Source of the DNA: CAZKHG01 sp964552655
GTDB taxonomy: Bacteria > Bacteroidota > Bacteroidia > Bacteroidales > Tenuifilaceae
Length of the DNA: 44,391 bases
Direction: 5' to 3'
Assembly (NCBI GenBank): GCA_964552655.1
Contig: CAZKHG010000025.1
Location: 1 to 44,391, forward strand
The position numbers were made by a program, and so were the translations under genes. The notes under the pieces are model-generated. The model was not told the origin of the DNA. It searched no databases and saw only the letters and a list, made by a program, of their open reading frames with translations. Each line of letters begins with the position of its first letter. Positions within the stretch are counted from its first letter, which is position 1. Shown here piece by piece: positions 32,762-43,500 of the stretch.

Positions 32762-34537
32762 TCAGAAGGGATTTTTTTTGGCTGCAGCCAACTCTCCGCC
32801 TCGTTCAAATATTTCTTGATCTTCTGTATCAAATTTAATATCCTTAACCCTTATTTGCAGCGTGGTTTCGCCGCGGAAAACGTTCTCGGTAACCGTATAG
32901 CAAATGTTAAACCTTTGCTTATCGTGGAGCAAGCGGTAATGCTCAGCCAGCTGAAAGGCTATGCCCTGGTAAACAACCGGGTTGCCATTTTGAAGAATGG
33001 ACAACTTGATGTGCTCTTTATCCGAGCCAACCAACCTGCTCTCGCCGCTATCAACCAAATCGGTAGATGCAAAAACCGGCGACATGTTACCAGGCCCAAA
33101 GGGCTGGAACTGTTTGAGTATCCTGAAGAATTTGTCATTGATCTGATTCAGGTTGATCACTGCATCCACATCAATCTGTGGGACAAGTAAATCCGGAGTT
33201 ATCATTCGGGAAACCACCTCCTCGAACCGATCCTTAAAAAGTTGAACCTTTTCGGCTTTCATGGTGAGGCCTGCAGCATACATGTGACCGCCAAAATTCT
33301 CCAAAAGATCGGCACAGGCCTCAACAGCCTGGTAAAGGTCGAAGCCGGGAACAGATCTTGCCGATCCGGTAGCCAGGTTCCCTGATTGGGTGAGAACAAC
33401 TGTAGGCCGGTAATAGGTCTCAATCAGGCGTGAGGCTACAATGCCCACCACCCCTTTATGCCAGGTTGGGTTAAACAGCACTGTTGTTTTCTTATGATGA
33501 TTCTTTGGGTCACTTGCCAATAACCTTAAAGCTTCGTGTGTGATATTCCGATCAACGTTTTTTCTGTCATTGTTACAGGAGTTAACAATAGTACCCATTT
33601 CAGAGGCAATTGAATCATCGGCAGCGCAAAGCAGATCAACTGCGGACATTCCCGATTCCATTCTGCCGGCTGCGTTAATTCTGGGCCCGATTTTAAAAAC
33701 TATATCATCTATGGCTATTTCCTGCTTTTCTATGCCTGCAATTTTCATTATAGATTTCAGTCCACGTCCAGGGTTTTCATTGATCTGTTTAAGGCCAAAA
33801 TAGGCTAAAACCCTGTTTTCACCAACCACGGGGACAATATCTGAGGCAATGCTAACGGCCACGAGATCCAGGTGATCGTAAAGCTCCTCCATCGGGATCA
33901 TGTTTTTCTTACAAAATGCCTGTAAGAGCTTAAACCCTACACCGCAACCAGAGAGTTCCTTGAATGGGTAAGGGCAATCGGCTCTTTTAGGATCAAGAAC
34001 AGCCACTGCTTCAGGAATAAACTCACCCGGGAGGTGATGATCACAAATTATGAAATCAATTTTTTTCTGTTTTGCGTAAATTATTTTTTGGTTTGCCTTA
34101 ATACCACAATCCAGGGCAATAATGAGGCTAAATCCATTCTCAGAGGCAAAATCAATCCCTTTTATGGATATCCCGTAGCCCTCATTGTACCTGTCGGGGA
34201 TATAGTACCCAATTTTAGAATACCTTTTCTTTAAAAAAGAGTAAAGAAGGGAAACGGCTGTGGTTCCATCAACATCGTAATCGCCATAAATCAGGATTCT
34301 TTCCCCTGAGCGGATGGCCTTTTCAATCCGCTCAACAGCAGGATGCATGTCTTTCATCAGGAATGGGTCGTGAAAATGCTCCAGCGAAGGACGGAAAAAC
34401 TTTTTGGCCTCCTCAAAAGTTGTAACACCGCGCTGAACCAGCAACCTGGCCAGAACCTCCTCAATGCCCAGCTCCCCTGCAAGCCTTTTTACAACTTCAG
34501 CATCAGCATTATTCTTATATACCCACCGCCTCTCCAT
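32762..34537 (-). CDS. recJ: Single-stranded-DNA-specific exonuclease RecJ
   Basis: This 591-residue 5'-3' single-strand exonuclease of recombination and mismatch repair has the DHH motifs: YGDYDVDGTT near residues 81-90, ALDCGIK, CDHHLPGE near 163-170, SGCGVGFK, and the DHHA1-type GHMYAAGLTM. The length is normal. It starts at ATG 34537. The stop codon abuts that of the convergent HhH gene. The 124-bp gap to the lipB stop upstream holds no clear promoter match. Confidence 0.95.
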   Translation of the reverse strand: MERRWVYKNNADAEVVKRLAGELGIEEVLARLLVQRGVTTFEEAKKFFRPSLEHFHDPFLMKDMHPAVERIEKAIRSGERILIYGDYDVDGTTAVSLLYSFLKKRYSKIGYYIPDRYNEGYGISIKGIDFASENGFSLIIALDCGIKANQKIIYAKQKKIDFIICDHHLPGEFIPEAVAVLDPKRADCPYPFKELSGCGVGFKLLQAFCKKNMIPMEELYDHLDLVAVSIASDIVPVVGENRVLAYFGLKQINENPGRGLKSIMKIAGIEKQEIAIDDIVFKIGPRINAAGRMESGMSAVDLLCAADDSIASEMGTIVNSCNNDRKNVDRNITHEALRLLASDPKNHHKKTTVLFNPTWHKGVVGIVASRLIETYYRPTVVLTQSGNLATGSARSVPGFDLYQAVEACADLLENFGGHMYAAGLTMKAEKVQLFKDRFEEVVSRMITPDLLVPQIDVDAVINLNQINDKFFRILKQFQPFGPGNMSPVFASTDLVDSGESRLVGSDKEHIKLSILQNGNPVVYQGIAFQLAEHYRLLHDKQRFNICYTVTENVFRGETTLQIRVKDIKFDTEDQEIFERGGELAAAKKNPF

Positions 34538-34661
34538 TTATGATTGATGATTTACAAAGTACTATTTTGCTATGTTTGTTAACTTCACTTTCTGGTTTAA
34601 TATGTAAAAAATCGTTTACTGTTGTTTACAATTCTTATTCTTAAAAACGGGACGGATTAAC

Positions 34662-35339
34662 TTAATTGTAAGTAAAGCCGAATTCCCTGGCAAATAAGAC
34701 TTTTAGCTCGTCTTCAGCCTTTGCAATATCAACCGGTTTATTAAGCTCTTTTTGCAACGATGTCACCCCTTTATCAACAAAACCACAAGGGTTGATATAG
34801 CTGAAATAGTTTAAATCTGTGTTGATATTAAATGCGAGCCCATGCATGGTAACAAAACGGCTTGCTCTGACACCGATGGCGCAGATTTTCCGTTCTTTCC
34901 CTTTTACCCCAACATCAAGCCAAACACCTGTGGCTCCATCAAGCCTGCTGGCTTTAATGCCGTATTTTTCCAAAAAAAGAATGATTACCCGCTCAAGCAA
35001 ATTGATATATTCCTTCAGGTTGATTTTAAAAGCCTCGAGGTTGAAAATCGGGTAGGCAACAATTTGACCTGGACCATGATAGGTGATATCCCCACCCCTG
35101 TTGATATGATAGAAGGAGGCATTGATCCGCCGAAGCATCTCGTCGCTGATCAGAAGATTCGACCCCGCGCCACTTTTTCCAAGGGTATAAACATGCGGGT
35201 GTTCGCAAAATAGCAGGTAATGGAGCGATCCATCGCCTGTTAGCTTGTTATTTACAACTTTCTTAAATAATTCCTCCTGATAGTCCCATGCTTTTTTGTA
35301 ATCTGTTAGTTCAAGGTTCTCAAAGATTACCCGTTGCAT
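34662..35339 (-). CDS. lipB: Octanoyl-[acyl-carrier-protein]-protein N-octanoyltransferase
   Basis: A 225-residue lipoate-biosynthesis transferase that moves octanoyl groups from ACP to lipoyl domains. EHPHVYTLGKSG, the RGGDITYHGPGQIVAYPI signature, and KICAIGVRASRFVTMHG with the catalytic lysine are present, together with INPCGFVDKGVTS holding the catalytic cysteine. It sits just downstream of lipA on the same strand but has its own promoter match (35410-35443). Confidence 0.95.
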   Translation of the reverse strand: MQRVIFENLELTDYKKAWDYQEELFKKVVNNKLTGDGSLHYLLFCEHPHVYTLGKSGAGSNLLISDEMLRRINASFYHINRGGDITYHGPGQIVAYPIFNLEAFKINLKEYINLLERVIILFLEKYGIKASRLDGATGVWLDVGVKGKERKICAIGVRASRFVTMHGLAFNINTDLNYFSYINPCGFVDKGVTSLQKELNKPVDIAKAEDELKVLFAREFGFTYN

Positions 35340-35409
35340 TATATAGTTTTATTCGTATTTCTTGTCCGGTTGACTTTTTTTGTTAATTCTTTAATTGTAA
35401 AAGTCGTTA

Positions 35410-35443
35410 CAAATTTAGTTAAATTTAAAGATCATGGTACAAA
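35410..35443 (-). promoter_or_regulatory. Promoter of lipB
   Basis: On the minus strand TTTG (35443-35440), a 22-nt spacer and TAAATTTG (35417-35410) fit the consensus. The leader to the ATG at 35339 is about 65 nt. The element lies in the 167-bp gap below the lipA stop. Confidence 0.4.
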
Positions 35444-35506
35444 AAAGTTTGGTCTGAAAGTAATAATTGGTGGAGGGGTTGATTTATCTCGATAAAATGG
35501 AAAAAA

Positions 35507-36370
35507 TTATTGTTTTTTCTCAAACAGCGAATTGGCTTTCTCGGCATGGTAGGATGAGCGAACCAAGGGACCGCATTCAGCAAAAACAAATCCTTTATTG
35601 AGGGCAATTTGCCTGTATAACTCAAATTCAGAAGGTTCAATATACCTTTCAACTTTGAGGTTTTCTGCTCTGGGCTGGAGGTACTGACCAATGGTAATAA
35701 ATTTGCAGCCCACACCAATCAGGTCATCCATCGCCTTAATCACTTCATCCTGGGTTTCACCAAGGCCCAGCATCAATCCTGATTTTGCCACATGGCCTTT
35801 TGTGGCAATATGTTCAAGCACTTTCAGGCTGGTTTTATAGCTTGCCTTAGTTCTCACAAGCGGGGTAAGCCTTTCCACAGTTTCAAGGTTATGGCCCACA
35901 ATATCGGGGTTGGATTTAAGGAAAATATTGAGCAAATCAAGTTTGCCACTAAAATCGGGGATCAACACCTCGATACGGGTTTCGGGGTTTTGATTGTGAA
36001 CTTCAACAACTGTATCGTGCCAATGATTTGCTCCTTCATCCGGTAAGTCATCACGGGTTACCGATGTGATAACACAGTGCTTAAGGTTCATTAATTTGAC
36101 CGAGCGTGCAACTTTTATTGGTTCTGCGGGATTGGGCGGAAGAGGTTTACCCGTGGTTGTTGCGCAAAATCCGCATGCACGGGTGCAGGTATCGCCCAGT
36201 ATCATGAAAGTAGCGGTGCCATTCCCCCAGCACTCCCCAATATTCGGGCACATGCCGCTGCTGCAGATGGTGTGTAAATTATTCTCCTTTACTATTCTGC
36301 TAACTTTAGAATACCCTTCACCACCTGGTAGCTTGATTTTTAACCAGGATGGTTTTCTCAATTCTGCCAT
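35507..36370 (-). CDS. lipA: Lipoyl synthase
   Basis: This 287-residue radical SAM enzyme inserts sulfur into octanoylated domains. The auxiliary cluster CSSGMCPNIGEC (C36, C41, C47) and the radical SAM CTRACGFC (C62, C66, C69) are complete, as is the C-terminal RSSYHAEK that ligates the auxiliary cluster by serine. The ATG at 36370 is chosen; the preceding GTG at 36373 is also in frame. It is encoded 54 bp after the M23 endopeptidase stop and upstream of lipB, so the lipoate pathway is nearly contiguous. Confidence 0.95.
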   Translation of the reverse strand: MAELRKPSWLKIKLPGGEGYSKVSRIVKENNLHTICSSGMCPNIGECWGNGTATFMILGDTCTRACGFCATTTGKPLPPNPAEPIKVARSVKLMNLKHCVITSVTRDDLPDEGANHWHDTVVEVHNQNPETRIEVLIPDFSGKLDLLNIFLKSNPDIVGHNLETVERLTPLVRTKASYKTSLKVLEHIATKGHVAKSGLMLGLGETQDEVIKAMDDLIGVGCKFITIGQYLQPRAENLKVERYIEPSEFELYRQIALNKGFVFAECGPLVRSSYHAEKANSLFEKKQ

Positions 36371-36424
36371 CACTTATAATTTTCACAAAGGAAAAGAAAA
36401 AACCGGAGAGATAGAAAATATGTT

Positions 36425-37426
36425 TTATTTTGTTTCCACCAGAAAATCCTGAGGGTTAACAGGGGTTCCATTTATCCTCACCTCGTAATGCAGGTGTGGA
36501 CCAGAACTTCGGCCTGTGCTGCCGGAGTAACCTAAAAGTTGCCCTTTCGATACGTAGCTACCTCGGGAAACGTTTATACTTTCCAGGTGTGCATAAGCCG
36601 ATGAATGACCATCTTTATGGGCAACCACTATATAGTTTCCAAAACTCCTGTTATATTCGGCCAGAACAACTTTTCCATCTGCCGCTGAAAATACTTCGAT
36701 TCCTCGGCCGGTTCCAAAATCCACTCCGTTGTGCTTCATCGGCCTGTTAAGGGTTGGATGATTTCTTATTCCAAAGGGTGATGTTATTTTCGATTTGATT
36801 TTTGGAACCGGGGTTAAAACGGGCAACCCCATGCGCTCGGTTGGTGGGAGGTTGGCTAGCGAAGTGCCTTCCAACTCAGCTGGCTGCTGGTTTGTGGCTT
36901 GTTGTGTATTTGCCTGGGCTGGGGCAGCCTCAGTATTTCCCTGCTCGGTCTTACCTTGTTGTTTCTCATTTGCTTGCTGGTAGGCTTGCTGGAATGACTG
37001 TTTCTTTGGTTCATTCTGCGTATTTGCCTTATTCTCCTGCTGATTTGCTTTTTTCTCGAGAATGCTAACCTTGGGGTTATCAATTTTTACCTCCTCCGTA
37101 ACTTTTAGCGGTTTCCCCAGGGCGCTGCTTATATTTTTCTCAAAAGAGATAATGTCATCAACAACATTAATCTTCGCGGTATCTTTCTTTTCAGTATAGT
37201 ATTTCTTTAACCCCATCATTTCGTTGTAGTAATCCTGATATTCCTGTTGCATTTTCTTCAGCTCTTCCTCCCTTTTCTTCTTAAAGTCATTAAAATCCTG
37301 TTCGCGGAATTGTTTGTACTTTTCAAAATCCTCTTCCATTTTTCTTTTGCCATCATCCTGCCCATGAACAATAAATGATGAAAGAAATAATGAAAACGCT
37401 AAAAGGAATGATGTTAAAGTTTTCAT
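36425..37426 (-). CDS. M23 murein endopeptidase with coiled-coil stalk
   Basis: A 333-residue periplasmic protein: a signal peptide (IVHGQ), a charged coiled-coil segment (about 24-110, rich in Lys/Glu), a Gln/Asn/Ala-rich linker (about 115-190) and a C-terminal M23 domain. Metal ligands H232 and D236 (KHNGVDF), a conserved AYAHLESI and H311/H313 (PHLHYE) are intact, so it should cleave peptidoglycan cross-links. The layout resembles EnvC/NlpD-like division activators but keeps its catalytic residues. Its upstream region begins after the terminator of the caspase operon. Confidence 0.85.
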   Translation of the reverse strand: MKTLTSFLLAFSLFLSSFIVHGQDDGKRKMEEDFEKYKQFREQDFNDFKKKREEELKKMQQEYQDYYNEMMGLKKYYTEKKDTAKINVVDDIISFEKNISSALGKPLKVTEEVKIDNPKVSILEKKANQQENKANTQNEPKKQSFQQAYQQANEKQQGKTEQGNTEAAPAQANTQQATNQQPAELEGTSLANLPPTERMGLPVLTPVPKIKSKITSPFGIRNHPTLNRPMKHNGVDFGTGRGIEVFSAADGKVVLAEYNRSFGNYIVVAHKDGHSSAYAHLESINVSRGSYVSKGQLLGYSGSTGRSSGPHLHYEVRINGTPVNPQDFLVETK

Positions 37427-37541
37427 ATTGTAGTTTTTTCTGATTAAGTATAAAAGTACCTATTAAGCAGATTTGTTCAAAAAATAAGCCAATAATTTTT
37501 ATTGTTTTTTGTTGAACAGGTATAGTTAGATGATAAACGAA

Positions 37542-37565
37542 AAACCGGTAGTCTCCTACCGGTTT
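37542..37565 (-). terminator. Intrinsic terminator of the adhesin/barrel/caspase operon
   Basis: AAACCGGTAG (37542-37551) and CTACCGGTTT (37556-37565) form a perfect 10-bp stem with a 4-nt loop. Read on the minus strand the stem is followed by TTCGTTT, a short T-rich tract. It lies 3 bp after the caspase gene stop. Confidence 0.8.
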
Positions 37566-37568
37566 AAA

Positions 37569-39194
37569 TCACTTTATCTTCCACCCTTTCCACCTCTCGC
37601 CCAGTTCAGGGCTTATGTTGGTTTCCGGGTTTTGCTCCTTGTTATTGATCATTGCTGATCTTATGCTAACCTCGGTTGATAAATAGCTTGACAGATCGTT
37701 GTACGTTATTTCCCCGTTCGTTTCTTTAAGTTTCTTAAACAGGTAATAGGTAAACATCCCGTGTTGCTTTTCCCGATAGGGTAGTGATGATTGCTCTCCT
37801 GAACTTGCCGAGAAAACAACCAGATTGCCCTTAAGTATCCCTTCCTTGGGTTTTACCTTTACCCCGCGGGCAGCCATCAGGCCTAAATTTCTGCCGCCCC
37901 CGCTAAAACAGGCATCCAGGAAAACCGTTACCCGCTTTGAGGGGAATTCGGTAAGTTTCCTGTAAAAATCAGATAGCTTGATGGCAAATTCAACATTAGA
38001 GCCGCTAATATCAACAGGAATAAGATAAGGCTCTCGAGTTTGTTCATCGGGGAAACCGTGTCCTGCATAGAATACAAAATACTCAGCCTGTCCTTTCATG
38101 TTTTTAATGATTGAATTTGCAACTTTCAACTCATTCATCATCTCAACCACTTTGGCGTTCAACCGCATGATGATGTTTTCTTCCGGAACACCAAGCACCT
38201 TAATGGCGTATTCCCTGAAAACTTGGGCATCGTGAATGGCAAATTCAACATCGGATTCAACCTGAAGAGTGTTTTGAAAGGTGGAATAATCCTCGTTACC
38301 AATGATAAGTGCGAACCTGTTTCGATTAGGAGTGGCTACCTGGGGAATATCAATATCCACATCAGATGGCAAGCGGGTAATGGATGTTTGTTTTTCGGGG
38401 ACAGTATTGGATACAACAAACATAGGTTTTCTTGCTTCAACTTTAAATTCCTTCTGGGTTGTTAACCCGCTTTTGTCCTTAACCGTTATGGCGATGGGAT
38501 TTTCATAACCAACCTTAAGCGGAATATCCGCAACGTATAATGAGTCTCCAACTCTTACAGGCGAGATATCGTTGATCTGAATTCTGTCAATGCCAAAAAA
38601 ATCCTTTGCTGATAGCATCACTCTTACCGCGTTGGAATCGACAATAGGCTTTAGCCCTTTCTCAACATCTGCAGGTAACAATATTGCCAGTTTTGGGGGT
38701 GTTTTGTCAATTATGGTGCTTTTATCAAGAGTAAAACTGATCTTATAATCCCTGGGGCGTTTGAGGGTAAACTCCTGCCTTGATTCAGGTTTTAGGGAAG
38801 CCTGCTGGTTGGGAGCATAAAAGAATGGGTATTTGATTTGCACCTCACCACCCGGGAATTCCTCCCTGAGTTCATACGAAAGCTTCAGCTCTGAGTTGAA
38901 GGAGATTACCGGCTGATCCTTTTCCCTGGATATGAGCCGGACGAACTGCGACTGGTTGCACCAGATCTTATCAACGTCAAAACCAACAACCGATGTATAA
39001 TCATTCAGGGGTTTAACATTATCATCAACCCAATTTACTTTAAGGGTTATATCAAACTGATTGTTCTTTACCTCGGACATAGCAATACGAATGGTACAAT
39101 GCTTATTCTGATCGGTAGAGTAGATCAGCGACTGTGCAATTACATTTAAGTTGCATGTTGCCACCATTGTCACAATCAATAAAATGTTTCTCAT
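37569..39194 (-). CDS. Exported caspase-family (C14) protease
   Basis: This 541-residue protein has a signal peptide (NLNVIAQS, near residue 20), which is unusual for a caspase-like enzyme. Residues about 20-160 are unassigned. Residues 165-255 look like an Ig-type sandwich (PPKLAILLPADVEKG). The C14 domain fills about 290-541. The His-Cys dyad is intact: H379 in YAGHGF and C429 in LDACFSGGGR. YGRNLG-type basic specificity cannot be judged from sequence. It is encoded 11 bp downstream of an outer-membrane barrel gene and after a T9SS secreted giant, suggesting an envelope or surface processing role. Substrate unknown. Confidence 0.85.
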   Translation of the reverse strand: MRNILLIVTMVATCNLNVIAQSLIYSTDQNKHCTIRIAMSEVKNNQFDITLKVNWVDDNVKPLNDYTSVVGFDVDKIWCNQSQFVRLISREKDQPVISFNSELKLSYELREEFPGGEVQIKYPFFYAPNQQASLKPESRQEFTLKRPRDYKISFTLDKSTIIDKTPPKLAILLPADVEKGLKPIVDSNAVRVMLSAKDFFGIDRIQINDISPVRVGDSLYVADIPLKVGYENPIAITVKDKSGLTTQKEFKVEARKPMFVVSNTVPEKQTSITRLPSDVDIDIPQVATPNRNRFALIIGNEDYSTFQNTLQVESDVEFAIHDAQVFREYAIKVLGVPEENIIMRLNAKVVEMMNELKVANSIIKNMKGQAEYFVFYAGHGFPDEQTREPYLIPVDISGSNVEFAIKLSDFYRKLTEFPSKRVTVFLDACFSGGGRNLGLMAARGVKVKPKEGILKGNLVVFSASSGEQSSLPYREKQHGMFTYYLFKKLKETNGEITYNDLSSYLSTEVSIRSAMINNKEQNPETNISPELGERWKGWKIK

Positions 39195-39205
39195 GGCTGT
39201 AAATA

Positions 39206-40531
39206 TTAACGGTTTGTAATCTTGTACGATAAGCCTATCTCAAAACCAAAAGACTGTATTTTAATGGGATTTTTACTATCAAGAAAAACCCAGTGATTAG
39301 TACGCGTTGTTGGGAGTTCAGTTAGCCCGTAGGTATAATTTGCCCCTATTTTCAGGAAAAGCCCCTGGTAAAGCGGAAACGATAATCCAAATGCACCATA
39401 AACATTTACTCCCGATGTAGGAATAGCAAGTTGGGTATCATCTGCCTCGAGATCAGCCGGGTAGTTAAATGTTTCAAAGTCGTACCCGTCAACCGGGATA
39501 TTTTCTAAGGTAACGCCCCATTGATCATAATAACCCTTACGGGTCAGCGACCCTTCTAGCGAATAGGATGCTTTGGAAAATTTTGAATAGATGATCCCCA
39601 GATCAAAGTATAAACCTGTTCTGGCATTGCCGGTTCTGAATTTTAATAGTACAGGAATGTCGATGCTCCGGATTTTATCCGTTTCAACCAGGTTATTTGT
39701 GGTAAGCTGAGGCCTGTAACTATCGCCATCGGGATCTGAAACCTTATCCAGCTCGATGTATGGGCTAAACCGGTAGCTGGTGCTGTAATTACCGAAGAAA
39801 ATGCCAGTTCCCAGGCCAAACCCCTTGCTGAGGTATATGCTTAGCTCCAGCCCTTTTAAAATATTGCTCTGTGCTTCCGGGGTCCAATATGAGAAGGAAT
39901 TCACAAGCTTTGTTTTACCCATCCCGGAGGAAAGGCCAAGGTAAAGCCCCTTCATTTTACTGCTGGCGGAGAAGCTCCGGTAACCCTCCTCATTGCTGAT
40001 TCTGCTTATTTTCAGTGGGGTAAGGTTCCCCTGGGTAGCTGATGCGGTAAGGGTAAAGTAAAGCGGTGTGTTTATTTTATGTATCTTTTCGGTTTTGTAA
40101 ACCCCGGCCAGCTTCTTGGTAACCTTAACGGTGATAGTATAAATCCCATTCTTCTCCACAAAACTGACATAGCCGAAATTTGCATAATCAGGTAGTGATA
40201 CATCAAGTCCGTATGTAAAGTTGATTCTGGCATACTTGGCATAACCCGAAGGAGAAAAGTAATCCTCGGCAACACTCCCTTTAAATTTCAGATCGTTGTA
40301 AACCACCGTTGCTTCGGTTGGTACAAAAAGCCTGAGGAATTTATTGATATATGAAGTATCAATTTTTTCGCCATCAGTGGTAAACTGGCTGTATTGCTGG
40401 TACTGTTCCAGTATCTTTACAATCTGAGGTTTGAGAAGCCCTTTCAAATCCTCATGCTGATCCTTCTGGGCAAGTCCCGTGAAACAGGATGTTAGTATTA
40501 CCGTAACAATAGTTAGCTCTTTAGCGTTCAT
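39206..40531 (-). CDS. Outer-membrane beta-barrel protein of unknown function
   Basis: This 441-residue exported protein has a signal peptide (SCFTGLAQK). An unassigned soluble part (about 25-190) is rich in beta structure (KGSVAEDYFSPSGYAKYARI). A C-terminal part (about 195-441) has the strand pattern of outer-membrane porin-like barrels, ending GFEIGLSYKITNR. It lies in the middle of a three-gene operon: 10 bp after the giant secreted protein and 11 bp before the caspase-like protease. It could anchor or present either partner, but nothing in the sequence settles that. Confidence 0.65.
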   Translation of the reverse strand: MNAKELTIVTVILTSCFTGLAQKDQHEDLKGLLKPQIVKILEQYQQYSQFTTDGEKIDTSYINKFLRLFVPTEATVVYNDLKFKGSVAEDYFSPSGYAKYARINFTYGLDVSLPDYANFGYVSFVEKNGIYTITVKVTKKLAGVYKTEKIHKINTPLYFTLTASATQGNLTPLKISRISNEEGYRSFSASSKMKGLYLGLSSGMGKTKLVNSFSYWTPEAQSNILKGLELSIYLSKGFGLGTGIFFGNYSTSYRFSPYIELDKVSDPDGDSYRPQLTTNNLVETDKIRSIDIPVLLKFRTGNARTGLYFDLGIIYSKFSKASYSLEGSLTRKGYYDQWGVTLENIPVDGYDFETFNYPADLEADDTQLAIPTSGVNVYGAFGLSFPLYQGLFLKIGANYTYGLTELPTTRTNHWVFLDSKNPIKIQSFGFEIGLSYKITNR

Positions 40532-40541
40532 AGCAATTAAT

Positions 40542-43500
40542 CTATAAAATTACAACCTTCAGTTTGGACACCTTTTGGCCATCAATCTCGATTTCAATGA
40601 TATAAATACCGGGTTTAAGCTCCTGAATATCGAGGTTATGGGTGAATTCCACCTCTGGTTTATTGATATTCTCAACCCTTTTAATCATTCCATAGGTATC
40701 ATAAATATTGATTTTACCCATTCCAACTTCCTCTGATACCAACTCGATGTTAATGTACCCGTTGGCAGGATTTGGGTAGGTTGACATGTTTTCTGCAATA
40801 CCCGGTGGCGAGTTGACTAAAACAGAGCCTGAAAAGTTCTTACAGCCACCGGAGTAAGTAACCTCAACCTTGTAGCTTCCCTGGTTGGTATTTGCCCAGT
40901 AGTAATTATTTGTGGCGCCATTGATGGCATTCTCATTCAGGTACCATTGGTAGGCCGTATAATCAATGTTGGATGTACAAACCAGGATATTCGCCTTTTT
41001 CTTCCATTTTACTTCTGGTTTTGGAGCCGGTGAACCCGAATTAATAGTGATATTTCTTGGCAAGGTGTATGAGCAAGAACCATTGGTTTTCGCGGTTTGG
41101 GTCAGGTTGACTGAGCCCGTACCTGCACTTAACCAGTTAACTTCAATCGCCCTACTCCCCTGGCCTGAATAAATACTGCCACTGGTTACATTCCAGCTAT
41201 AGTTCAAATTCGAATTTTCAGCAACCCAATACTCTGCCCTTTGCTGCCCGGCGCAAACCGGGTTTTGGCCAAATATCTCGCTGGATGGCACAAACGGCGT
41301 TACGGTAATATCGAGCGGGCTAGTCCAGGGGGCATTAATTGAACCGTTAACCCCGTGCACCCGAACCTGGGCCGAACCGCCAAACCCAGCATACCATGCT
41401 ACAGTGCCGGTTGAACCGGTTCCTGTTATAATACCTGCTGATGAAGGAGTTAATTCCCACACGTAGGAGAGCGCATCATACGAGCTGGTTGTGTATGCCG
41501 AAGTGGCAGTTCCCTGGCACAGAGTAACATTTCCCGCAACCGGGGAGCAGATGATATTATCCGGGGTGAAGTTAGCCACTAAATCCCTGTCGCTTGTTGC
41601 ATTGAACTGATACGTTGAACTGGTTGAAACCTCAGTGCCATTTTCTGTGTAACTGGTGAAATGGTAGTTGGTATTGGGTGTTGCCACAATGTTTACCAGC
41701 TGGTTGTATAAATACGAGCCTGCCCCGGTGACATTACCGACATTACTATCGAATGAAACATTGATATAATAAAGAACTGTAGTGAAGTTCCAGGTAGCAC
41801 TGCCTGATATCCCTCCAAAAGAATTACCAGCCATATCTAAAAAGGCAAGAGGATCGATGTTTACATAATATTCCCTTCCTTTACTCAAATCGGAAGGTAA
41901 GTCAATGGTTGCAATATTACCACTTATTGAAACCAATGAATTATTTACCTCAATGGTGGACACTGCACTGTTATCATCAACCTGACGGATAACAATATTG
42001 CCCGAACCCTTTTGTATTGGCTCGCTGAAGGTTAAACTCAGGTTTGTTGAGATGGCAATGTTTGCAGATCCATCAGATGGAATCAATGCAGATATTGTGG
42101 GAGGAATCTGGTCAACAATTGTAAATACTCCACTTTCAACAAACTCAGAGTTGTTATCTGATTTTGATATTCTAACCTTAAATGTACCAGATTTAGCTGG
42201 AGGAATTGCATAACTATAAACTATTGCCGCTGATGATTGTGAACTTAACAACACCTCAACTGCCGATGTAACAGTATTAGTTAAGGCGATATCAACAAAA
42301 CCACTATAGTTTGCTTGCCAGTGTATGTTCATATCAGACCCTGAGTAGAATGTTTCACCACCCAGGGGTTCAATCAGTATAAGTGCCGGTTGCACTGTTA
42401 CGGTTACAACCCAATTCTGAACTGTATAGCCATCCTCAGCGGTAACAGAATAAACAACTGGTATGGAGAAATCATTAGTGGTTAACCCGCTAACTTGATC
42501 AACAGAGTTGACCGCAGCCTTTGCTCCGGCAGAAAGGGTAAATTCAGCAACCAGAAATACAGGGCTTGAACCATACAGCAACTCCACGATGATAGAATGG
42601 TCTGTGGTATTGATTGTTGGAACACCCGCCTGGTTAGCCAAACTGAAATTAATAAAATCGGTCCCGTGGTTGGGTTCAGGGTTGAGGGTTACCGTGTATG
42701 TTTTTTTGTTCCCTGCCTGAGCGGTTACTATCACCTTGTATCCTGTTTGCAAATCTGTAGCCACTGTTGTTCCATCGCCCTGGTAAACCTCAAACGTAGC
42801 ATCGGCTGCAGGGGTTAGATTAGACCTGAATACAGCCAGGGTTTCATCCCAGGAAATACTGGTAATGGTATTTACTGAATTATCGACTGCGTAGGAGGAA
42901 GAGCTGACTGTTGCATCAGTATTTAATGCCACGGTAACCGTAACCGTCCAATCCTGGGTGGTTACCCCATCCTCGGCAGTTACTGTATAGGTTACAGGAT
43001 TTGTAAAATTCTGTGAAACATTTGATGCCGGATTAATAGTTGCCCCTCCAGAAATGGTTATGGTTGGTGCTAATGCTGATGGGTTTGTGCCATACGCCAC
43101 CTCAATATCAACAGTATGGTTTGTAGCATTTATTACTGCGGAAGCGGTTTGCTGGGTCAGCGTAAATGACAAAATATCAGTCTCAGTGCTGGGCAAGGTA
43201 TTAATGGTAATTGTATATGTTTTTTTGGTGGTACCATCCTCGGCAGTACAAATTACCGTATAGCCCGTTTGGAGGTCAGAGGCAACAGTTGTTTCATCGC
43301 TCAGGTAAACCTCAAAGGTTGCACCGGCTGCCGGTATCAGATTTGATTTAAATAGGCTCAGCGTTTCACTAATCGGTATGTTAACAATTGTGTTATCGGT
43401 GCTATTAACCGTATAAACCAACGATGTAATGGTGGCATCGGTGCTTGGAGGAACAATTACTATTGTATAGGTCTTCTTTGTTACCCCATCCTCGGCGGTT

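Noticed and set aside
32816..33190. Plus-strand frame of 124 codons inside recJ
   Set aside because: RecJ is complete on the other strand; no ribosome site, signal or family resemblance supports the plus-strand frame.
36066..36452. Plus-strand frame of 128 codons across the start of lipA and the end of the M23 gene
   Set aside because: It is antisense to two well-supported genes and lacks any recognisable domain.
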